Positions 20,707 to 32,437 of a stretch of DNA of 64,000 bases are shown in pieces. Numbering within the stretch: the stretch's first letter is position 1; each line of letters starts with the position of its first letter. The notes beneath the pieces are model-generated. The model made no database searches, had not been told where the DNA came from, and saw only the letters and a program-made list of their open reading frames with translations. The stretch spans positions 186,001-250,000 of the forward strand of contig JBAIAA010000408.1 in NCBI GenBank assembly GCA_037893245.1, given 5' to 3'. Source of the DNA: Crossaster papposus (lineage: Eukaryota > Echinodermata > Asteroidea > Velatida > Solasteridae). A program made the translations under genes and the position numbers.

Positions 20707-22926
20707 ATGTTGCAGCAGGTCTTAAGACTGGGCCCTCAGGCCCACAACACCCTCTGCCTCGTCCTGAGGAGAAACATCGCCATGACAACAGTTGTCATGG
20801 CCGAAAATAAGTCAATGTCCCCCGTGCAGAAGCTCTATCTGGACAAGATCAAGGAGTACGCTAAGAAAAGCAAGTAAGTGGCTTTACAAAAATGACCAGT
20901 TCGTGTCGGAGGAAGTGTATACACGCAATTTTGTTTTAAGAACAGATGATGGATTTACGTCATCGACTGGCTCGCAGCAAGCGAGGCTGAAAATAACAGG
21001 ATGCTCACCAGATATCGGATCTCTGTATGACCATGGAGGAATAAGAATGAATCTCGGTATCTCTGTAGGACGGTATCTCTGTAGGACGGTATTTCTGTAG
21101 GACGGTATCTCTGTGGGACGGTATCTCTGTGGGACGGTATCTCTGTGGGACGGTATCTCTGTGGGACGGTATCTCTGTGGGACGGTATCTCTGTAGGGCG
21201 GTATCTCTGTAGGACGGTATCTCTTTAGGACGGTATCTCTTTAGGACGGTATCTCTGTAGGACGGTATCTCTGTAGGACGGTATCTCTGTAGGACGGTAT
21301 CTCTGTAGGACGGTATCTCTTTAGGACGGTATCTCTTTAGGACGGTATCTCTGTAGGACGGTATCTCTGTAGGACGGTATCTCTGTAGGACGGTATCTCT
21401 GTGGGACGGTATCTCTGTGGGACGGTATCTCTGTGGGACGGTATCTCTGTGGGACGGTATCTCTGTAGGACGGTATCTCTGTAGGGCGGTATCTCTGTAG
21501 GGCGGTATCTCTGTGGGACGGTATCTCTGTGGGACGGTATCTCGGTGGGACGGTATCTCTGTGGGACGGTATCTCGGTGGGACGGTATCTCTGTGGGACG
21601 GTATCTCTGTGGGACGGTATCTCTGTGGGACGGTGTCTCTGTGGGACGGTGTCTCTGTGGGACGGTGTCTCTGTGGGACGGTGTCTCTGTGGGACGGTGT
21701 CTCTGTGGGACGGTGTCTCTGTGGGACGGTGTCTCTGTGGGACGGTGTCTCTGTGGGACGGTGTCTCTGTGGGACGGTGTCTCTGTGGGACGGTGTCTCT
21801 GTAGGACGGTGTCTCTGTAGGACGGTGTCTCTGTAGGACGGTGTCTCTGTAGGACGGTGTCTCTGTAGGACGGTGTCTCTGTAGGACGGTGTCTCTGTAG
21901 GACGGTGTCTCTGTAGGACGGTGTCTCTGTAGGACGGTGTCTCTGTAGGACGGTGTCTCTGTAGGACGGTGTCTCTGTAGGACGGTGTCTCTGTAGGACG
22001 GTGTCTCTGTAGGACGGTGTCTCTGTAGGACGGTATGTTACAGGGGTTCGTGTTAACTGTTGAGCAGAACCACGCAATTGGCTTCGGGGCTTTGTACAAA
22101 CAAAACGTTGAAAGATCCCGCCAACAAAATTACTGCCTTCCCCCCTTGCAGGGCTATCGGTGGCAAACTGGTAGATTCCGACCCGGTTATAGAGAAGGAA
22201 CTGACCTCGGAGGCATCGCGGCTAAACAAGCTGTACGGCGGTGGGGATCTGACGCAGTTCCCAACAATTGAGTTTCAAGGTGAGAGTGTTCCCAAAGATC
22301 CCTGTGTCAATTTGCTGTCACAGAAAATAACCCTCAAAAATTCTACTCGCAAAACAACTGTGTGTTCTCTTTTTGAGCTTTTACATTTGTCAAGTGAGTT
22401 GGAAAGTATTGGAAAGTACTTCAATTCTTTTTGTACATTGCGTTATGGGGACAATCCATAGGGTTCGTGAGTTAAGTAAAATCTCTCTAATCTCAAACTC
22501 AGAACACTCTAAAATTCTAAAAGGTTCAACATCACCTTAATTTGTCTTCTATTCTACCTTTTCTTTCATTATACCCTAACCCAATTTGTCCTTGTTCTAC
22601 CTTTACTGAAGACCCAACGCGCTAAGGGGACTCGAAAATGTCCCCACTACTCGGTCTGTTTTGACCAAATAAATGAACCTGTCCCCACAACTATGTGGAG
22701 GCTCGTACATACGCATGAAATTTCAGAGTACGCAACTGATAAACGCACAACGCCTTACGGAGATCGAGAAACGGACACATGGATTTTCGGCCTTAATCTA
22801 TAGGCTGACATCTGACGGGCCAGCAAGAATAGTTCTCTGGTTTCTCTAATCTTACATATATTTGTTCCCGTTTCATTTTTATTTGCTGCAGAAATTGACT
22901 TCGATGCACCAGTTGACAAGAAGTAA
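20707..22926 (+). CDS. ATP5PF: mitochondrial ATP synthase coupling factor 6 (F6), three coding exons
   Basis: Coding exons 20707-20873, 22152-22279 and 22892-22926 join in phase (AA|G gives Lys, G|AA gives Glu) to a 109-aa protein, close to the 108 aa usual for mammalian F6. The first ~30 residues, with LRLGPQ and VLRRNIAM, look like a mitochondrial targeting sequence. The mature part carries the family landmarks SPVQKLYLDKIKEY, DPVIEKELTSEASRLNKLYG and FPTIEF. F6 is part of the peripheral stalk of F1Fo-ATP synthase in the inner mitochondrial membrane and links F1 to Fo. The exon at 20707 is preceded by a good acceptor at 20698, implying an upstream 5'UTR exon. Intron 1 carries a ~1 kb 16-bp minisatellite. 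AATAAA sits at 22934, immediately after the stop. Confidence 0.93.
20955..21010 (-). repeat. copy of the CCTGATATTT/GGCCTCGCTCGCTGC repeat
   Basis: The reverse complement resembles the repeat at about 16735-16790 and 17140-17195 in the duplicated exon region. It lies in ATP5PF intron 1, next to the minisatellite. Confidence 0.5.
21048..22034. repeat. 16-bp minisatellite, ~62 units, in ATP5PF intron 1
   Basis: The unit is GGTATCTCTGTAGGAC with variants. Variants are in blocks: GGTATCTC fills the left two thirds and GGTGTCTC the right third (switch at about 21634), with GTGGGAC and GTAGGAC alternating in sub-blocks. No phase contains a stop, so long ORFs span it on both strands. These are not genes. 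Confidence 0.97.
22445..22690. mobile_element. possible MITE with TATGGGGACA-type ends
   Basis: The left end GTTATGGGGACAATCC and right end CTGTCCCCACAACTATG are imperfect inverse copies. An internal AATGTCCCCACTA repeats the motif. It lies in ATP5PF intron 2. Confidence 0.5.
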
Positions 22927-22933
22927 CTCGCAG

Positions 22934-22939
22934 AATAAA
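22934..22939 (+). terminator. polyadenylation signal AATAAA after ATP5PF
   Basis: A canonical hexamer 8 nt after the stop codon. It would give an extremely short 3'UTR. No better hexamer is evident in the next ~100 nt. Confidence 0.45.
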
Positions 22940-23300
22940 CAACGGGTTTTTTTCTTCATGTGGCCGGCCTTTATATTATATCATCTTCGATCTTTATTCA
23001 TTGATTCTCTAGATTCGCGCTGGAGTATTTATATTAGGATTAAAAATGATTTATTGTGAGTTTTTATGAGGAAATATCAAAAGGATTAGGGGTTCTACAT
23101 GTAGAGTAAAATGGAATGCATGTGAGAATGTTTGTCAATCAAAACTGAGTGGACAATTGTAGTTTGTTTTTAGTTCAACTTGACTTCAGAATCTATAATC
23201 AGTTGTGGAGTTTGGTTTATAGGTGCGTGTCACGCAAGAGAAGGTTACAATTTAGGCTTGAAAACACTTGATTTATGAAAGAACTTTGACCCTAACCTTT

Positions 23301-23576
23301 CCAAATCCATCAAAGTCCATCCTCATCCATCCTCCATTTTGGTTAATTTTGGGGGACTGGGTCCTGCCGGCCAGAGGTGACTAAATTCTGATGGATTGGG
23401 ATGAAGGCCTGAAGCACTGCGGAAGGGATCCGATTGATTTGGTCCATCAGGCCGTACTGCTGTTGTCATTATAAGTTATCTGTACTAAGTCCATCAAGAT
23501 CAACCACTACTTTCGTGGTTGTTCCATTATCCCATGTATAAGAAGCACAGCGAAGGATGGATTTTGATGGATTTGG
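23301..23576. mobile_element. 276-bp MITE with 22-bp TIRs
   Basis: The left CCAAATCCATCAAAGTCCAT and the right inverse ATGGATTTTGATGGATTTGG differ at one position. Degenerate GTCCATC/GATGGA motifs recur inside. It is non-coding. Confidence 0.75.
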
Positions 23577-23638
23577 TGCTGTACGCAGTGAAAGACCGTA
23601 GTTAAAAGCATTTTGGTTGACGGCTAAAATTGCAGTAA

Positions 23639-23947
23639 CAGTGGAACGCCGCTATACCGAACACCGCTATACCGAACACCGCTATACCGAGCATTCGGCT
23701 ATACCAAACACCATCCTTGGCACCCGATTTGTTGGGAAAACCAACCACTGATTTAGAATTTGGTGTGATGAATAGAAAGAGTGTGCACTTGAAGTAGGAA
23801 ACATGAGGGCGCTATTTGGAAGGACGGACGCCATCCTGACAAATGGGTACCCAATGGACCGGCGGCTGAAAGTCGCTATACCGAACGATCGATATACCAA
23901 ACAAAATCTGTGGATCCCATGATGTTCGTTATACCGGCGTTTAACTG
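23639..23947. mobile_element. Tigger/pogo-like MITE (CAGTxxAACGCCG...TATACCGAAC ends)
   Basis: The left end CAGTGGAACGCCGCTATACC and the right end inverse (CAGTTAAACGCCGGTATAAC) match at most positions. CGCTATACCGAACAC is repeated three times at the left end. The end sequence style is that of pogo/Tigger elements, and a TA follows the right end. It is non-coding. Confidence 0.65.
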
Positions 23948-24002
23948 TACATGTAACTTGGAAGTTAATGTCACTTGCAGCAAAGGCACGGTTGTAGTCG
24001 AG

Positions 24003-24212
24003 TCCCTGCAAGTCCTTTCACAAGTCCTTTCGTGAAGCCAGTCACAAGTCCTTTCATAAAGGCAGTCACAAGTAACTGGACGAACAATGACAAAGGAATG
24101 CTTTTGTCAAAGCTGATTTGAATAGCTTGTGATTTGAATTGGAACTGGAAGACTTGTGATGGACTTGCAGGGACTTACAGGGACTTGCAGGGACTTGTGA
24201 TGGACTCGACTA
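24003..24212. repeat. degenerate minisatellite related to the 60 kb array
   Basis: AGTCACAAGTCCTTTCATAA-type units come first, then about 90 bp later the inverse orientation appears (GACTTGTGATGGACTTGCAG, GGACTTACAGGGACTTGCAG). The unit matches the family at 60145-60552. Confidence 0.7.
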
Positions 24213-24292
24213 CATCCCTGCAGCAAAGCACTATGAAAATTCCTGTTTGGCATTTTATTTCATGGTATAGACGTTGTGCCCTCTGTTTACAT

Positions 24293-24410
24293 CAGGGCCA
24301 TTTTCCAATCCCTGGCTTCGGCTCCGTCTGGGTCTCCAGCCTATTGCTAAATAAACTGCAGGAATGAAGCTCGAGATGAAGACGAAGTTGTGGTTTGGAA
24401 AACGGCCCTA
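24293..24410. mobile_element. 118-bp TIR element (AGGGCCATTTTCCAA ends)
   Basis: AGGGCCATTTTCCAA on the left and TTTGGAAAACGGCCCT on the right are near-perfect inverses. The interior GGCTTCGGCTCCGTCTGG resembles 18955-19060. Confidence 0.65.
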
Positions 24411-24819
24411 TATTCAAACGTTCCTAGCAGCGTGCGCAATTGTCAATATCGTATTCTTTTTCTATTTATTGTCAAAGTATACCACAAACGATTGTTAAGA
24501 GACGATTTGGAGAATTGTAGCATCTACAGTTCGTTGCCGCATAACATGTTTTGCATTTGTAATTTTAAACCTTCTAGCCGCAAAGCCACAACTTTTCCTT
24601 GTTATGCCCGTTCAGTTAGACAAGTTTGTGATCAATTAAAAACCAGGTTTGGGATTGTTATGTATAAAATTAGTTTGTTGACTTTGGTATTTTGTCTTGT
24701 GTTGATATTTTTTTTCTTATTTTGATGTGTTGACGCCTTGCAATTTAAATTGTTTAACAAAAAGTCAAAAGGTTGCCCTTTAAAATGTTTCCAAAAAGTC
24801 ACATTTTTGCTAATTTTCA
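24411..24819. other. spacer before the satellite, no gene accepted
   Basis: A frame open across 24390-24725 has no recognisable domain and begins inside the TIR element. It is AT-rich toward the satellite. Confidence 0.4.
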
Positions 24820-25137
24820 TAAAATTGCAAGGCTTACCCCTTACAAATATATTTTGAGGAGATTTGAAACATTTTTGGATCTAATCATATTTTGACCTAA
24901 TTTTTATCAAAATGGAAGGCTAAAGTTAGCCTTACCAATTAATTTGGGGAGATTTGAGACATTTGTGGACCAAATCTTAATTTTGGCATCATATTTTGAC
25001 CAGGCTAAACCCTTACGAATTAATTTTATGGAGACCAGACAATTTTGGACATTTTGAGGGACATTTGAGGCATTTTTTGCACAATTATCATATTTTGACC
25101 TAATTTGAATACAAATGCAAGGCTTACCCCTTATCAA
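24820..25137 (-). repeat. satellite left edge: diverged monomers, inverted
   Basis: Three to four diverged monomers read on the minus strand (GCAAGGCTTACCCCTTA..., ATTTTGACCTAATTT...). They join the plus-oriented array head to head at about 25137 (ACCCCTTATCAATTAATTTT then ATAAGGGGTAAGCC). They are clearly more diverged than core monomers. Confidence 0.88.
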
Positions 25138-28100
25138 TTAATTTTATAAGGGGTAAGCCTTGCATTTGTATGCAAATTAGGTCAGAATATGATAATTATG
25201 CAAAAATGTCTCAAATGTCCCTTAAATTAATTGATATGGGGTAAGCCTTGCATTTGTATGCAAATTAGGTCAAAATATAATAATTATGCAAAATATGATA
25301 ATTATGCAAAAATGTCTCAAATGTCCATTAAATTAATTTATAAGGGGTAAGCCTTGCATTTGTATGCAATTTAGGTCAAAATATGATAATTATGCAAAAT
25401 ATGATAATTATGCAAAAATGTCTCAAATGTCCCTTAAATTAATTGATAAGGGGTAAGCCTTGCATTTGTATGCAAATTAGGTCAAAATATAATAATTATG
25501 CAAAAATGTCTCAAATGTCCCTTAAATTAATTGATAAGGGTAAGCCTTGCATTTGTATGCAAATTAGGTCAAAATATGATAATTATGCAAAATATGATAA
25601 TTATGCAAAAATGTCTCAAATGTCTCTTAAATTAATTGATAAGGGGTAAGCCTTGCATTTGTATGCAAATTAGGTCAAAACATGATAATTATGTAAAAAT
25701 GTCTCAAATGTCCATTAAATTAATTTATAAGGGGTAAGCCTTCCATTTGTATGCAAATTAGGTCAACAAATGATAATTATGCAAACATGTCTCAAATGCC
25801 TCTTAAATTAATTGATAAGGGGTAAGCCTTGCAAATAATTAGGTCAAAATATGATAATTATGCAAAAATGTCTCAAATGTCCATTAAATTAATTTATAAG
25901 GGGTAATTTACGCCTTGCATTTGTATGCAAATTAGGTCAAAATATGATAATTATGCAAAATATGATAATTATTCAAAAATGACTCAAATGTCCCTTAAAT
26001 TAATTTATATGGGGTAAGCCTTGCATTTGTATGCAAATTAGGTCAAAATATGATAATTATGCAAAATATGATAATTATTCAAAAATGTCTCAAATGTCCC
26101 TTAAATTAATTGATAAGGGGTAAGCCTTGCATTTGTATGCAAATTAGGTCAAAATATGATAATTATGCAAAATATTATAAATATGCAAAAATGTCTCAAA
26201 TGTCCCTTAAATTAATTTATAAGGGGTAAGCCTTGCATTTGTATGCAAATTAGGTCAAAATATTATAATTATGCAAAAATGTCTAAAATGTCCATTAAAT
26301 TAATTTATAAGGGGTAAGCCTTGCATTTGTATGCAAATTAGGTCAAAATATGATAAGTATGCAAAAATGTCTCAAATGTCCATTAAATTAATTTATAAGG
26401 GGTAAGCCTTGCATTTGTATGCAAATTAGGTCAAAATATGATAATTATGCAAAAATGTCTCAAATGTCCCTTAAATTAATTTATAAGGGTAAGCCTTGCA
26501 TTTGTATGCAAATTAGGTCAAAATATGATAATTATGCAAAAATGCCTCAAATGTCCATTAAATTAATTTATAAGGGGTAAGTCTTGCATTTGTATGCAAA
26601 TTAGGTCAAAATATGATAATTATGCAAAAATGTCTCAAATGTCCATTAAATTAATTTATAAGGGGTAAGCCTTGCATTTGTATGCAAATTAGGTCAAAAT
26701 ATGATAATTATGCAAAATATGATAATTATTCAAAAATGTCTCCAATGTCCCTTAAATTATTGGAGAAGGGGTAAGCCTTGCATTTGTATGCAAATTAGGT
26801 CAAAATATGATAATTATGCAAAAATGTCTCAAATGTCCCTTAAATTAATTTATAAGGGGTAAGCCTTGCATTTGTATGCAAATTAGGTCAAAATATGATA
26901 ATTATGCAAAATATGATAATTATGCAAAAATGTCTCAAATGTCTCTTAAATTAATTGATAAGGGGTAAGCCTTGCATTTGTATGCAAATTAGGTCAAAAC
27001 ATGATAATTATGTAAAAATGTCTCAAATGTCCATTAAATTAATTTATAAGGGGTAAGCCTTCCATTTGTATGCAAATTAGGTCAACAAATGATAATTATG
27101 CAAAAATGTCTCAAATGCCACTAAATTAATTTATAAGGGGTAAGCCTTGCATTTGTATGCAATTTAGGTCAAAATATGATAATTATGCAAAATATGATAA
27201 TTATTCAAAAATGTCTCAAATACCCCTTAAAATAATGTATAAGGGGTAAGCCTTGCATTTGCATGCAAATTAGGTCAAAATATGATAATTATGCAAAATA
27301 TTATAAATATGCAAAAATGTCTCAAATGTCCCTTAAATTAATTTATAAGGGGTAAGCCTTGCATTTGTATGCAAATTAGGTCAAAATATTATAATTATGC
27401 AAAAATGTCTCAAATGTCCATTAAATTAATTTATAAGGGGTAAGCCTTGCATTTGTATGCAAATTAGGTCAAAATATGATAATTATGCAAAAATGTCTCA
27501 AATGTCCATTAAATTAATTGATAGGGGGTAAGCCTTGCATTTGTATGCAAATTAGGTCAAAATATGATAATTATGCAAAATATGATAATTATTCAAAAAT
27601 GACTCAAATGTCCCTTAAATTAATTTATATGGGGTAAGCCTTGCATTTGTATGCAAATTAGGTCAAAATATGATAATTATGCAAAATATGATAATTATTC
27701 AAAAATGTCTCAAATGTCCCTTAAATTAATTGATAAGGGGTAAGCCTTGCATTTGTATGCAAATTAGGTCAAAATATGATAATTATGCAAAATATTATAA
27801 ATATGCAAAAATGTCTCAAATGTCCCTTAAATTAATTTATAAGGGGTAAGCCTTGCATTTGTATGCAAATTAGGTCAAAATATTATAATTATGCAAAAAT
27901 GTCTAAAATGTCCATTAAATTAATTTATAAGGGGTAAGCCTTGCATTTGTATGCAAATTAGGTCAAAATATGATAAGTATGCAAAAATGTCTCAAATGTC
28001 CATTAAATTAATTTATAAGGGGTAAGCCTTGCATTTGTATGCAAATTAGGTCAAAATATGATAATTATGCAAAAATGTCTCAAATGTCCCTTAAATTAAT

Positions 28101-29155
28101 TTATAAGGGGTAAGCCTTGCATTTGTATGCAAATTAGGTCAAAATATGATAATTATGCAAAATATTATAAATATTCAAAAATGTCTCAAATGTCCCTTAA
28201 ATTAATTTATAAGGGGTAAGCCTTGCATTTGTATGCAAATTAGGTCAAAATATGATAATTATGCAAAAATGCCTCAAATGTCCATTAAATTAATTTATAA
28301 GGGGTAAGTCTTGCATTTGTATGCAAATTAGGTCAAAATATGATAATTATGCAAAAATGTCTCAAATGTCCATTAAATTAATTTATAAGGGGTAAGCCTT
28401 GCATTTGTATGCAAATTAGGTCAAAATATGATAATTATGCAAAATATGATAATTATTCAAAAATGTCTCCAATGTCCCTTAAATTATTGGAGAAGGGGTA
28501 AGCCTTGCATTTGTATGCAAATTAGGTCAAAATATGATAATTATGCAAAAATGTCTCAAATGTCCCTTAAATTAATTTATAAGGGGTAAGCCTTGCATTT
28601 GTATGCAAATTAGGTCAAAATATGATAATTATGCAAAATATGATAATTATGCAAAAATGTCTCAAATGTCTCTTAAATTAATTGATAAGGGGTAAGCCTT
28701 GCATTTGTATGCAAATTAGGTCAAAACATGATAATTATGTAAAAATGTCTCAAATGCCTCTTAAATTAATTGATAAGGGGTAAGCCTTGCATTTGTATGC
28801 AAATTAGGTCAAAATATGATAATTATGTAAAAATGTCTCAAATGTCCATTAAATTAATTTATAAGGGGTAAGCCTTCCATTTGTATGCAAATTAGGTCAA
28901 AATATGATAATTATGCAAAATATGATAATTATTCAAAAATGTCTCAAATACCCCTTAAAATAATTTATAAGGGGTAAGCCTTGCATTTGCATGCAAATTA
29001 GGTCAAAATATGATAATTATGCAAAATATTATAAATATGCAAAAATGTCTCAAATGTCCCTTAAATTAATTTATAAGGGGTAAGCCTTGCATTTGTATGC
29101 AAATTAGGTCAAAATATTATAATTATGCAAAAATGTCTCAAATGTCCATTAAATT

Positions 29156-29511
29156 CGGGCGATTCACAATGCAGTGCGCCACCAAGCGTTTGACTCAAAA
29201 GAGCCACTTTTAAACTTTACGGTCGACTTCTTCCGTATATCATACTGTAGTGAAATATCTATTCTTCATTGTTCACGCGAGGTACAACACAAACATAAAT
29301 GTATCCGGAAGCGTCGTTGATTAAAACATTGTTATTTGCAGAAAAAAATTGGAACTTTAATCGTGCGCGTCCAAAAAGACGTAAAAACTGATGAGTTCAT
29401 GCAAAATGAATACCGTTTTTCAAACTGATGCCGACTTTTTCCCATGATGCACCGAGGGTATAGCTGGATTTGCGCCTCCAACGGCAGCTTCTAGGTATTG
29501 TGAATCGCTCG
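29156..29511. mobile_element. satellite-resident 356-bp MITE, copy 1
   Basis: TIRs CGGGCGATTCACAAT and ATTGTGAATCGCTCG are flanked by AATT on both sides (29152-29155, 29512-29515). The interior is non-coding and unlike the satellite. This copy has GCACCGAGGG where all other copies read GCACCGCGGG. Confidence 0.9.
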
Positions 29512-32081
29512 AATTAATTGATAAGGGGTAAGCCTTGCATTTGTATGCAAATTAGGTCAAAATATTATAATTATGCAAAAATGTCTCAAATGTCCATTAA
29601 ATTAATTGATAGGGGGTAAGCCTTGCATTTGTATGCAAATTAGGTCAAAATATGATAATTATGCAAAAATGTCTCAAATGTCCATTAAATTAATTGATAG
29701 GGGGTAAGCCTTGCATTTGTATGCAAATTAGGTCAAAATATGATAATTATGCAAAAATGTCTCAAATGTCCAATTAAATTAATTTATAAGGGTAAGCCTT
29801 GCATTTGTATGCAAATTAGGTCAAAATATTTTAATTATGCAGAATATGATAATTATGCAGAAATGTCCCAAATGTCCATTAAATTAATTTATAAGGGGTA
29901 AGCCTTCCATTTGTATGCAAATTAGGTCAACAAATGATAATTATGCAAAAATGTCTCAAATGTCCATTAAATTAATTTATAAGGGTATTGTATGCAAATT
30001 AGGTCAAAATATGATAATTATGCAAAATATGATAATTATGCAAAAATGTCTCAAATGTCCATTAAATAAATTTATAAGGGGTAAGCCTTCCATTTGTATG
30101 CAAATTAGGTCAACAAATGATAATTATGCAAAAATGTCTCAAATGCCCCTAAATTAATTGATAAGGGGTAAGCCTTGCATTTGTATGCAATTTAGGTCAA
30201 AATATGATAATTATGCAAAATATGATAATTATGCAAAAATGTCTCAAATGTCCCTTAAATTAATTGATAAGGGGTAAGCCTTGCATTTGTATGCAAATTA
30301 GGTCAAAATATGATAATTATGCAAAAATGTCTCAAATGTCCATTAAATTAATTTATAAGGGGTAAGCCTTGCATTTGTATGCAAATTAGGTCAAAATATG
30401 ATAATTATGCAAAAATGTCTCAAATGTCCATTAAATTAATTTATAAGGGGTAATTTACGCCTTGCATTTGTATGCAAATTAGGTCAAAATATGATAATTA
30501 TGCAAAATATGATAATTATTCAAAAATGACTCAAATGTCCCTTAAATTAATTTATATGGGGTAAGCCTTGCATTTGTATGCAAATTAGGTCAAAATATGA
30601 TAATTATGCAAAATATGATAATTATTCAAAAATGTCTCAAATGTCCCTTAAATTAATTGATAAGGGGTAAGCCTTGCATTTGTATGCAAATTAGGTCAAT
30701 ATATGATAATTATGCAAAATATTATAAATATGCAAAAATGTCTCAAATGTCCCTTAAATTAATTTATAAGGGGTAAGCCTTGCATTTGTATGCAAATTAG
30801 GTCAAAATATTATAATTATGCAAAAATGTCTAAAATGTCCATTAAATTAATTTATAAGGGGTAAGCCTTGCATTTGTATGCAAATTAGGTCAAAATATGA
30901 TAAGTGTGCAAGAATGTCTCAAATGTCCATTAAATTAATTTATAAGGGGTAAGCCTTGCATTTGTATGCAAATTAGGTCAAAATATGATAATTATGCAAA
31001 AATGTCTCAAATGTCCCTTAAATTAATTTATAAGGGGTAAGCCTTGCATTTGTATGCAAATTAGGTCAAAATATGATAATTATGCAAAATATTATAAATA
31101 TTCAAAAATGTCTCAAATGTCCCTTAAATTAATTTATAAGGGGTAAGCCTTGCATTTGTATGCAAATTAGGTCAAAATATTATAATTATGCAAAAATGTC
31201 TCAAATGTCCATTAAATTAATTTATAAGGGGTAAGCCTTGCATTTGTATGCAAATTAGGTCAAAATATGATAAGTATGCAAAAATGTCTCAAATGTCCAT
31301 TATATTAATTTATAAGGGGTAAGCCTTGCATTTGTATGCAAATTAGGTCAAAATATGATAATTATGCAAAGTATGATAATTATGCAAAAATGTCTCAAAT
31401 GTCCCTTAAATTAATTGATAAGGGGTAAGCCTTGCATTTGTATGCCAATTAGGTCAAAATATGATAATTTTGCAAAATATTATAAATATGCAAAAATGTC
31501 TCAAATGTCCCTTAAATTAATTTATAAGGGGTAAGCCTTGCATTTGTATGCAAATTAGGTCAAAATATTATAATTATGCAAAAATGTATCAAATGTCCAT
31601 TAAATTAATTTATAAGGGGTAAGCCTTGCATTTGTATGCAAATTAGGTCAAAATATGATAATTATACAAAATATGATAATTATTCAAAAATGTCTCAAAT
31701 GTCCCTTAAATTATTGGAGAAGGGGTAAGCCTTGCATTTGTATGCAAATTAGGTCAAAATATGATAATTATGCAAAAATGTCTCAAATGTCCATTAAATT
31801 AATTTCTAAGGGGTAAGCCTTCCATTTGTATGCAAATTAGGTCAACAAATGATAATTATGCAAAAATGTCTCAAATGCCCCTAAATTAATTTATAAGGGG
31901 TAAGCCTTGCATTTGTATGCAATTTAGGTCAAAATATGATAATTATGCAAAATATGATAATTATTCAAAAATGTCTCAAATGTCCCTTAAATTAATTTAT
32001 AAGGGGTAAGCCTTGCATTTGTATGCAAATTAGGTCAAAATATTATAATTATGCAAAAATGTCTCAAATGTCCATTAAATT

Positions 32082-32437
32082 CGGGCGATTCACAATGCAG
32101 TGCGCCACCAAGCGTTTGACTCAAAAGAGCCACTTTTAAACTTTACGGTCGACTTCTTCCGTATATCATACTGTAGTGAAATATCTATTCTTCATTGTTC
32201 ACGCGAGGTACAACACAAACATAAATGTATCCGGAAGCGTCGTTGATTAAAACATTGTTATTTGCAGAAAAAAATTGGAACTTTAATCGTGCGCGTCCAA
32301 AAAGACGTAAAAACTGATGAGTTCATGCAAAATGAATACCGTTTTTCAAACTGATGCCGACTTTTTCCCATGATGCACCGCGGGTATAGCTGGATTTGCG
32401 CCTCCAACGGCAGCTTCTAGGTATTGTGAATCGCTCG
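32082..32437. mobile_element. satellite-resident MITE, copy 2
   Basis: Near-identical to copy 1, in the same monomer position and flanks; 2926 bp from copy 1. Confidence 0.9.

Noticed and set aside
21005..22099. A 364-aa minus-strand ORF and plus-strand ORFs of repeated RDTV/TETPS or GTVSLWD units
   Set aside because: They arise only because the 16-bp minisatellite unit contains no stop in any phase. The region is an intron of ATP5PF.
24390..24725. 111-aa ORF with a hydrophobic C-terminus
   Set aside because: It starts inside a TIR element. The hydrophobic tail comes from a T-rich run, with no other support.
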